The notes beneath the pieces are model-generated. The model had not been told where the DNA came from and searched no databases. It saw only the letters and a list, made by a program, of their open reading frames with translations. 7,142 nucleotides of DNA from an uncultured Chlamydiae bacterium (GTDB taxonomy: Bacteria; Chlamydiota; Chlamydiia; Chlamydiales; Rhabdochlamydiaceae), in NCBI GenBank assembly GCA_903867585.1, contig CAIPRZ010000101.1:1-7142 (forward strand). The letters run 5' to 3'. Positions 1-5,948 of the stretch are shown one piece after another; position 1 is the first letter of the stretch; every line of letters begins with the position of its first letter. A program made the position numbers and the translations under genes.

Positions 1-390
1 GACAGTATCTAATATATATTTTTGCTCTTCATTTTTAAGCCCGCTGGGAGAAAAAATAAAATGAACTCTATTTTTTATTATTAATTCTTTAGCAGAAATT
101 TCTGAAAAAAACTTTTTAAAGACGGCAGGATTGGATTCGCAAATCAAGAGTCTACGTTTGGGATTTTGATCGAGCCATTCCATGAATGTATTAACAAATT
201 TACCTTGGCTTAGACCATAAATAAATATTCCTTCATATATAAAGAGTTCATCAAATGGAAAATCTTCAAAAATTTCATCTTTATAATTTTCAGGTAAGAT
301 AGCAGATTCGATTAAATCGATATTTAATGGATGATATTTGATAGCCAGTTGCAAATTTTCTTTTAAAATAGGGTCAAAACTATGATCCAT
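1..390 (-). CDS. Putative Maf/MptE-like (DUF115) protein, 3' part cut off by the window edge
   Basis: An open frame without stops runs on the minus strand from ATG at 390-388 to the left edge, giving 130 visible residues; the C-terminal part lies outside the window. It begins MDHSFDPILKENLQLAIKYH. Residues 53-92 have a Rossmann-like pattern: a beta strand leading into EGIFIYGLSQGKF, a helix (FMEWLDQNP), then a second strand ending in an acidic residue (RRLLICESNPAVF). This layout resembles the N-terminal part of Maf/6-hydroxymethylpterin diphosphokinase MptE-like (DUF115) proteins, where a glycine-containing loop is followed by a strand ending in Glu/Asp. That is a family-level resemblance judged by eye; no catalytic function is claimed. 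Upstream in this frame a TAA occurs at 441-439 with no other ATG between, so 390 is the best start. No good ribosome binding site is visible. The first three codons overlap the first three codons of the divergent ComF-like gene. The frame is very likely real; the family call is moderate. Confidence 0.6.
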   Translation of the reverse strand, partial: MDHSFDPILKENLQLAIKYHPLNIDLIESAILPENYKDEIFEDFPFDELFIYEGIFIYGLSQGKFVNTFMEWLDQNPKRRLLICESNPAVFKKFFSEISAKELIIKNRVHFIFSPSGLKNEEQKYILDTV

Positions 391-912
391 AGGATTACTC
401 GGTTTGTTTTTAGCACTAAACAGGAGTTTATTAATTATTTAAAGTCTTTTTGGATAAATATTTTTTTATCCGACTGGTGTTTTCATTGTGAATATAGGCT
501 AGAGCTAAAGGAAAAAACTTTCTGCTCTCATTGTCTAGACTTTGTTTTTGATGAAATAAAAGCTGAACAGGAGTGCACCCTATTAGCTCCAAAAGGATCT
601 ATCCTAGAAAAACTACTTTTAAAACCTAAACCAGAGATTAAGCAAAATAAACTTATGGAGGCGCTTTTTTTAAAGATTCTTTTGGAAAAAAAGGTCACAC
701 ATCAAAAACAGATTTTTTATTTAGACAAAAATTTTAAGGCTTTTAAAACTCTTAAAAAGAATTTCCAACTCATCCCTTTTACTCATCATACCTATTGGAA
801 AAATCAAGACATGATTGTTCTTACAATCGATTTAGCTTCTAAAGAATGGATTTTTAATTATGCCAAGTATTCTAAAGTAGCCTCTTTAAAAGTCATGGCT
901 ATTCATAGATAA
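382..912 (+). CDS. Degenerate, shortened ComF-family protein
   Basis: This encodes 176 residues. Cys33, Cys36, Cys48 and Cys51 (CFHC, 11 residues, CSHC) form a four-cysteine zinc ribbon like the N-terminus of ComF/GntX proteins. The middle (SILEKLLLKPKPEIKQNKL, about 73-91) sits where ComF proteins have their 'lI..lKy' region. The last 33 residues, from MIVLTID (144-150) to VMAIHR (171-176), align in order with the ComF C-terminus, which normally has a PRPP-binding loop of the type VDDVxTTG followed by a helix and a final strand ending in Arg. Here the loop reads TIDLASKEW: the second Asp and the Thr-Thr-Gly are missing, so phosphoribosyltransferase activity is unlikely. At 176 residues it is shorter than the usual 200-240. 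In DNA-uptake bacteria ComF acts in the cytoplasm during transformation; the role here is unknown. Start: ATG 382 is the only Met before residue 92 and leaves about 30 residues before the zinc ribbon. AGGAG at 422-426 has no usual start codon after it. A weak TTGATA-18-TTTAAA promoter-like pair lies at 338-367, inside the divergent gene. Confidence 0.6.
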   Translation: MIHRITRFVFSTKQEFINYLKSFWINIFLSDWCFHCEYRLELKEKTFCSHCLDFVFDEIKAEQECTLLAPKGSILEKLLLKPKPEIKQNKLMEALFLKILLEKKVTHQKQIFYLDKNFKAFKTLKKNFQLIPFTHHTYWKNQDMIVLTIDLASKEWIFNYAKYSKVASLKVMAIHR

Positions 913-919
913 AAAACTA

Positions 920-948
920 TTCAACAAATAAAAACCCCCCTATATATC
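920..948 (+). promoter_or_regulatory. Possible promoter of the autotransporter gene with a poly-C spacer
   Basis: The 62-base gap between the ComF-like stop and the autotransporter start is AT-rich apart from a run of six C at 935-940. TTCAAC (920-925) could be a weak -35 element, and TATATA (941-946) or TATATC (943-948) a -10 element, giving spacers of 15 or 17 bases that contain the poly-C run. Both elements match the sigma-70 consensus only partly (3 of 6 and 4 of 6). No hairpin terminator is visible in the gap, so co-transcription from the ComF-like gene is equally possible. AAGGG at 969-973 is the only ribosome-binding-like sequence and lies unusually close (one base) to ATG 975. Confidence 0.2.
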
Positions 949-974
949 AAGTTTAAATTATTTGATGTAAGGGT

Positions 975-3900
975 ATGAAACAATCCCGATTTTTTACCTA
1001 TTCTTTATGCTGTCTTCTTTATCATTCTTTTTTAGAGGCGGGATCATGGACTGTAACTAGCGTAGCTGATACTAGTGTTGGCTCTTTTAGATGGGCCATT
1101 GGAGAGGTAAATGCAGCCGCTTCAGCTGAGGGTTCTAATATAGCTATCGATATTTCCGGAGCTGTGAATTTAGGGTCAAATTTGCCACCGATTCTTTATC
1201 CTGTCACCATCTCTTCCTCAGGTGTAAACACTATTCAATTACAACCTCTGTCTGCTCCAATAAGAGGACTTGTTTTTTTCCCCGGTCCAACTATTTCTAC
1301 CCTTAATGCCACTATATCTGGTGGCATATCCTTTCAGCAACTTACTGCTCAAGGGGGGAATGGGGGGTCATCAACTGGTGGGCTAGGTGGTGGTGGTGGT
1401 GCAGGGCTTGGAGGAGCTATACTTGTAGGTCCTAATACCAACGTCTTTTTAGTTAATTCTAATATAACCATTGCCAATTGTAAGGCTATTGGAGGAGTAG
1501 GAGGATCTTGTAGTGGAGAAGCAATTAATCAAGCAGGATCTGGTGGCGGCGGATTAAATGGTAATGGAGGTAATTCAAATGTGGGGGGCTCTTTCCGAGG
1601 GGCTGGCGGGGGAGGGGGGATTTATTTTTCTGGAGGCAGCGGTGTAGGAAACTATTGGGCAGGAGGAGGAGGCGGATTATCAACTGCGGGTGAAGAGGGC
1701 TCAAGTACTACTAGTCCAATTTATGGCCGAAGTGGTGAGTGTTTCCCGTTCCTTCCAAATAGCGGAAATGGAGGTAATACGAATACTCAAGCTGCAGGTT
1801 CTGGAGGTAGTTTTGGTGGGGGTGGTGGGGATAGCGGATTTATTCAAGCTGGTTATGGAGCAGGGGGTGATGGGGGTTATTATGGTGGCGGCGGTGGTGG
1901 TGGATTCAATGGTAGTAAAGGAAACGGAGGAGGAGACGGCGGTTTTGGGGGGGGTGGAGGTGGAGCAGGTATTGGTCCAAGTTTTATCAACGCACCAGGA
2001 GGAGATGGCGGTTATGGTGCTGGAGGTGGCGGTGGAGTAGGTCAAGCTGGGCTGGGAGGTTTTGGAGGTGCTAATGGTAAAGTAGGCGGATCTGGCGGCG
2101 GCGGAGCGGCTTTGGGAGGTGCTATTTTTATAGACAACTCAAGTTCATTTTATCTAAATCTTTTTAGTCCCCAAGGGGGCTTTTTGAATAATAGTGTAAC
2201 AGTTTCCGATATCGATGCCAAAGCGCTAGGTCCAGATATTTTTATGAGACAGGGAGCTACTTTAAATCTTGCAACTCCCCTGCTTAATGCTAGCCTTAAT
2301 AACCCTATAGTTTCTGATATTTTGATTAATAACTCAACGCAAGGAGGGCTTAATTTCTATGGAACTGGCTCTTTAATGCTCAATGGGACCAATAGCTTTT
2401 CTGGCGGTATCATTATTTATTCAGGAACTCTTTCTTTGGGCGCTAATGCTTCATTAACTAATTTATGCCCTTTAGTTGTTAGCTCTTTAGGTGTTTTTGA
2501 TGTGAGTGCTACTTCGGGTACAATCAGTATAAGCGATATTATCAGCAACAATAGTCAAGATGGAATTATTAATATTGGACCTTCTAAGCTTAATGTTTCT
2601 TTGTTTAATAATGCTTCTAATTTTAGTGGTGTTTTTAATACTGCGCAAAACGGCGAATTGATTTTTTCTCCTTACACCTCAGGCACCTCTTACCCTTTTT
2701 TTTATAAAGGCAGTTCCACACAGTTTTTAGGAACCTGTACCATCAACCCAGGAGTTAATTTTTATTTGCAAAACTCAGGTTTTTTAGGAACAGCCTCCAC
2801 ATTTAATGTTGTAGGAGGCGGGCTTGGGGGAGTTTTAAATGTCTCTTTAGCTACAACTCCTAATATAATTGGAAATCTTAATGGAACTGGAACGCTTGCT
2901 TGTGGTACTTCAACACTTAATATCTATCCTTCTTATCCAAACAATTTTGGAGGAACTATCACAGGGAGTGGAGAAATCAATGTTATAGGAACAAATCTGG
3001 GTCTTTCTGGTACGTCTACATTTTCTGGCACAGTGAGCGTGCAGTCGGGGCGCTCTTTAACTTTAAATGGGGCTACTATTCCAGCATTAGTTAATTTAGC
3101 AGGTGGGGGAACACTAACAATTAATGGCACCTCCACCATTGGAAATCTGTTTGGGTATGGAAATGTCGAAGTAAATAACACCTTAAATATTAAAACATCC
3201 AATAACGGTTCTTTTTCAGGTGCATTATTAGGGATAAGTAGTTCGATTATAAATGTGGGGGGATCTGGGACATTGGCTCTTTATGGGAATAACGATACTT
3301 ACCCTGGAGCTTTTAATATTACTGGGGGTTCATTAAGTCTTGTTGGAACAGCCACATTACCAGCTGTAATTTCCATTATATCACCAGGTGTTTTAGATAT
3401 TACTCAAATTTCAGGAACGTCACAGACTTTTCAATCTATATCTGGTTCTGGATCGGTTAATATCGGAACTAAAAATTTAATTTTTAATAATAGCAGCCTT
3501 CCAGGAACCTTTTCAGGCTCTATAAATGGTCAAGGCAATGTGGCTTTTAGCGGAGCTTACCCTTTTAATTTGGCTGGTTCTTTAAATACAACAGGGCAAC
3601 TGTTTATTAATCCAAGTGGCCTAAGCCTCTCAGGTTCTGCAAGCCTAGGTCCTAGCTCAGCGATTGTTTTTAATAATGGGACTTTATCTTTGGGCCAAAC
3701 CACAGGGACTATTACCTTAAATAATATTCAAGGAACAGGATCGATTAATGCATCAGCTAGTAATGTTATTTTAAATAACACAGGCTCTAATACTTTTAAT
3801 GGGACCTTATCTTCAAGTGGAAATCTTGTAATCAATTCAAGTTCTTTATTTGCCCTAAATTCTCCAGGATTGATTACAGGAACGTGCATTATTAATTCAG

Positions 3901-5948
3901 GGACCTGTTTAATTAATGGCTCTGTTTTTGCTAACACCTCTTCATTAAAGATTTCTGAATCTGCAACCTTACAACTGACAGGCACTTCAACGATTGGGAA
4001 TTTATCAGGCAGTGGAACTTTAAATGGGACTATTTATGGTAGTAATATTATTAACTCAGCCCCCCAAACATTTTCTGGTTCTATTTATGGAGTGGGTACC
4101 TGCTCTATAAGTTCTATAAGTGGGGAAGCTGTTACTTTTAGAAAAAATTTCTATATTAATAGTCCGTTAGTTTCAACCACTCCTGTCATTTTGGATACCG
4201 ATAAAACCATAAAGTTCGAAAATACGGCCAGTTTTGGAGATAAACTAATCTTACAAAACGTGGGTCGCAATATATTTAATAATATAACTTATGCTAGTGA
4301 GTTGGATTTAAATGATAGCAATTTAGTCGTTAATAGTAATTTTAATGCCCCGACATTTAATTTTAATAGCGGCAAGCTTAGTGGTACTGGGTCTATTAAT
4401 ACTAATTCAGATCTTGATTGCTATGGAGTGGCATCTCCGGGGTATCCGCTTGGCACATTAACAATTAATCCGGTGACACAATTTAATTTTTTCCCTGGAT
4501 CGGGTTTATTAACAAAGATTAGTGATTCCGATTTCAATGTATTAAACGTAAATGGGTCTGTTTCTATAAATCCTGGGGCTAATATCACAATAGAGAGTGA
4601 AAAAAGCCTTCTAAAAACATTTGCGACTTATGATATTTTGATCTGCACAGGCTCTTTAACAGGAACTTTTTCTGAAATTAATTCTAATTTAGATCCTAGC
4701 CAAATTCAGCTAATCTATGAACCCAGCCTTCTTGAATTAACCCTAACAGCTAAATTATTTGCTTATGGGAACGCAGAAAAAGTAGCTAATGTTTTAAATA
4801 CCTATATGACCGATTTTGATCCAGAGGTTCAAAATCTTTTAGTAAATCTTTTAGAAGCCCAAGCCAATAACACCCAAGAAAATGCTTTAGATCAGCTCCA
4901 GCCGGCCCCATTTAAAGCTTCAAGCCTTATGAAAGAGGCGATGATGGATAATGTGATGCTTGGGATGATAAAAGAGTGTGAGCTTGATGCTATAAGGGAT
5001 AATGTCTGTCTTTGTCGTCCTTCTGCCCCCTCTTATAAAAATTATGATGACGATTGGGGATCTTATTTGTTTAGCAATGATCCTAAAAAAAGCTCTACTT
5101 GTGGTCCAAGAGTGATTGGTCAGGTATTTGTTAAAGGACTTGGCAGTCTTTATTATCAGCAAACTGAAAATCAAAATGTCGGATTTAAAAACGGAAATGC
5201 GGGGGTTCTTGCAGGTTTTGGTCTTAATCCAAGAAGAGATATGAATATCAATGTAGCCTTTGGTTACCAAAATGGGTGGCTCACTTTTTATAAAAATAGG
5301 GGCAGTGCACAAATTAGCCAATATGCCGGATCTATCATAGCCCACATCAGTAATAAACGCTACGAAGCAGCTTTAGGGTACACCTATAGTTATAATACCC
5401 AAAATGACACACGCAAAGTAGCTTTTGAAGCTATAAGGGCCACAGCTACAAATACCCATAATTCTTGGATGCAAGCGGGCTATATTAAAGGGGGAGTTTT
5501 TTATAATATGGCCCCTAATATGACGTGGGGTCCTTATGATTATTTATTTGGTACCTATCAAAATGAATCCGCTTTTATAGAAACTGGAGCTTCTATTCTT
5601 AACTTAAGTACCCAAAGTTCCACCACCTTATATTTTAGGAATGAACTGGGTATCAAATTTAATACTTGTGTTGAACTTGAAAAAAATTTGATAAAAGCCT
5701 TTTTTAAAGCCGCCTATGTTCAGCAAATACACAGTAATAGCGGCTACTATACCACCCAAATCATCAGCCTTCCTCCCTCATTTTCAGTTTCAGGGTGGGC
5801 TCCTAATCGGGCGCTTGGCCTTATGGGAATCGGTTTTAAGATTAGTGGAAAATCTGGGATTTGGGATTTAGAAGTTGACTATGACGCTGAAGCTGCCAGT
5901 GGCTATGTGGCTCAAAGAGGGGAAGTCGGGTTTAGTTTTCACTACTAG
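975..5948 (+). CDS. Large chlamydial Pmp-like autotransporter (type V secretion) with glycine-rich insert
   Basis: This is a 1657-residue outer-membrane autotransporter, probably a surface adhesin or host-interaction protein. Domains in order: a signal peptide at about 1-22 (Lys2, Arg5, hydrophobic core 6-20, likely cleavage after Ala22); an N-terminal beta-helix cap at about 24-120, with SVADTSVGSFRWAIGEVNA resembling the 'D.GpGSLRqAI..aN' start of many beta-helix surface proteins; a glycine-rich block 126-383 between GLGGAIL (144-150) and ALGGAIF (379-385), GGAI being a hallmark of chlamydial Pmps; repeats of the autotransporter-associated type at about 463-1140; an end-of-passenger segment with SPGYPLGTLTINP (1154-1166), FNVLNVNGSVSINPGANITI (1187-1206) and a YDIL..GSLTGTF strand pair (1219-1232); an alpha-helical linker 1264-1335 containing the typical ALDQL; and a beta-barrel at about 1380-1657 ending FSFHY with the expected terminal aromatic residue. 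The mature part has 16 cysteines, four of them at 1334-1376. ATG 975 is the only start that yields the signal peptide. The stop codon directly abuts that of dnaA. The architecture is near certain; ligand and host role cannot be read from the sequence. Confidence 0.95.
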   Translation: MKQSRFFTYSLCCLLYHSFLEAGSWTVTSVADTSVGSFRWAIGEVNAAASAEGSNIAIDISGAVNLGSNLPPILYPVTISSSGVNTIQLQPLSAPIRGLVFFPGPTISTLNATISGGISFQQLTAQGGNGGSSTGGLGGGGGAGLGGAILVGPNTNVFLVNSNITIANCKAIGGVGGSCSGEAINQAGSGGGGLNGNGGNSNVGGSFRGAGGGGGIYFSGGSGVGNYWAGGGGGLSTAGEEGSSTTSPIYGRSGECFPFLPNSGNGGNTNTQAAGSGGSFGGGGGDSGFIQAGYGAGGDGGYYGGGGGGGFNGSKGNGGGDGGFGGGGGGAGIGPSFINAPGGDGGYGAGGGGGVGQAGLGGFGGANGKVGGSGGGGAALGGAIFIDNSSSFYLNLFSPQGGFLNNSVTVSDIDAKALGPDIFMRQGATLNLATPLLNASLNNPIVSDILINNSTQGGLNFYGTGSLMLNGTNSFSGGIIIYSGTLSLGANASLTNLCPLVVSSLGVFDVSATSGTISISDIISNNSQDGIINIGPSKLNVSLFNNASNFSGVFNTAQNGELIFSPYTSGTSYPFFYKGSSTQFLGTCTINPGVNFYLQNSGFLGTASTFNVVGGGLGGVLNVSLATTPNIIGNLNGTGTLACGTSTLNIYPSYPNNFGGTITGSGEINVIGTNLGLSGTSTFSGTVSVQSGRSLTLNGATIPALVNLAGGGTLTINGTSTIGNLFGYGNVEVNNTLNIKTSNNGSFSGALLGISSSIINVGGSGTLALYGNNDTYPGAFNITGGSLSLVGTATLPAVISIISPGVLDITQISGTSQTFQSISGSGSVNIGTKNLIFNNSSLPGTFSGSINGQGNVAFSGAYPFNLAGSLNTTGQLFINPSGLSLSGSASLGPSSAIVFNNGTLSLGQTTGTITLNNIQGTGSINASASNVILNNTGSNTFNGTLSSSGNLVINSSSLFALNSPGLITGTCIINSGTCLINGSVFANTSSLKISESATLQLTGTSTIGNLSGSGTLNGTIYGSNIINSAPQTFSGSIYGVGTCSISSISGEAVTFRKNFYINSPLVSTTPVILDTDKTIKFENTASFGDKLILQNVGRNIFNNITYASELDLNDSNLVVNSNFNAPTFNFNSGKLSGTGSINTNSDLDCYGVASPGYPLGTLTINPVTQFNFFPGSGLLTKISDSDFNVLNVNGSVSINPGANITIESEKSLLKTFATYDILICTGSLTGTFSEINSNLDPSQIQLIYEPSLLELTLTAKLFAYGNAEKVANVLNTYMTDFDPEVQNLLVNLLEAQANNTQENALDQLQPAPFKASSLMKEAMMDNVMLGMIKECELDAIRDNVCLCRPSAPSYKNYDDDWGSYLFSNDPKKSSTCGPRVIGQVFVKGLGSLYYQQTENQNVGFKNGNAGVLAGFGLNPRRDMNINVAFGYQNGWLTFYKNRGSAQISQYAGSIIAHISNKRYEAALGYTYSYNTQNDTRKVAFEAIRATATNTHNSWMQAGYIKGGVFYNMAPNMTWGPYDYLFGTYQNESAFIETGASILNLSTQSSTTLYFRNELGIKFNTCVELEKNLIKAFFKAAYVQQIHSNSGYYTTQIISLPPSFSVSGWAPNRALGLMGIGFKISGKSGIWDLEVDYDAEAASGYVAQRGEVGFSFHY
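1863..2039 (+). repeat. Three tandem imperfect 22-23-residue repeats, GGDGG(Y/F) plus poly-Gly
   Basis: Within the glycine-rich block GGDGGY begins at residue 297, GGDGGF at 319 and GGDGGY at 342, each followed by a poly-Gly stretch (YGGGGGGG, GGGGGGAG, GAGGGGGVG). Spacings are 22 and 23 residues. The unit is conserved at protein level, while the Gly codons differ between copies, so this is an old or diversified duplication rather than a fresh DNA tandem repeat. Confidence 0.65.
1947..1954 (+). repeat. Homopolymeric run of eight G inside the autotransporter frame
   Basis: The G run covers codons 325-327 (GGG GGG GGT) and is the longest G run in the window. Runs of six G occur at 1353-1358, 1362-1367, 1583-1588 and 1614-1619. 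In the frame given here the gene is intact. Loss of one G would shift into a frame that stops at 2038-2040; gain of one G would stop at 2072-2074. Confidence 0.85.
2361..4472 (+). repeat. Beta-helical passenger made of autotransporter-associated strand repeats (residues 463-1166)
   Basis: Divergent copies of the pattern 'GxGsLxLnGtnsFSGxxxvxsGtLxL' recur. The clearest is GTGSLMLNGTNSFSGG (463-478) followed by SGTLSLG (483-489). Others begin at about residues 636, 762 (GGSGTLALYGNNDTYPGAF), 823, 920 (GTGSINASASNVILNN), 1011 and 1136 (GSGT or GTGS starts). An identical octapeptide, GTSTIGNL, occurs at 718-725 and 1003-1010. This is typical of PATR-type autotransporter passengers forming a right-handed beta-helix outside the outer membrane. 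The boundaries are approximate, and copies are too diverged at DNA level for easy recombination. Confidence 0.75.

Larger units (their letters stand above)
1350..2123 (+). repeat. Glycine-rich low-complexity block inside the autotransporter (residues 126-383)
   Basis: About 258 codons dominated by Gly (GGT, GGA, GGC and GGG all used), broken by short Asn/Ser/Tyr/Asp-containing linkers and by one less repetitive Pmp-like piece (about 151-170, VFLVNSNITIANC). It starts and ends with near-identical motifs, GGGGGAGLGGAILV (138-151) and GGGGAALGGAIFI (374-386), suggesting that it expanded between two copies of one GGAI repeat. The same base bias opens long false frames in other frames and on the minus strand, which are not genes. 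Confidence 0.9.

Noticed and set aside
338..367. TTGATA-18-TTTAAA as a promoter for the ComF-like gene
   Set aside because: It is a plausible match but lies inside the divergent coding region of an AT-rich genome where such pairs occur often; it is not strong enough to list as a feature.
1690..2045. Open frames in another plus frame (1690-2040) and on the minus strand (2045-1701)
   Set aside because: Both are by-products of Gly codons in the autotransporter; their translations are low-complexity Val/Glu-rich and Thr/Ser-rich sequence with no domain, and the main frame is clearly coding.
1350..2123. CRISPR array or mobile-element repeat in the G-rich region
   Set aside because: The repeats are in-frame Gly codons with variable third positions, without constant direct repeats and unique spacers, and no terminal inverted repeats or transposase are present.
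2933..5345. Minus-strand open frames at 3202-2933, 3985-3728 and 5345-4920
   Set aside because: They lie antisense to the passenger, linker and barrel parts of the autotransporter, lack recognisable domains and ribosome binding sites, and mirror its repeat codons.
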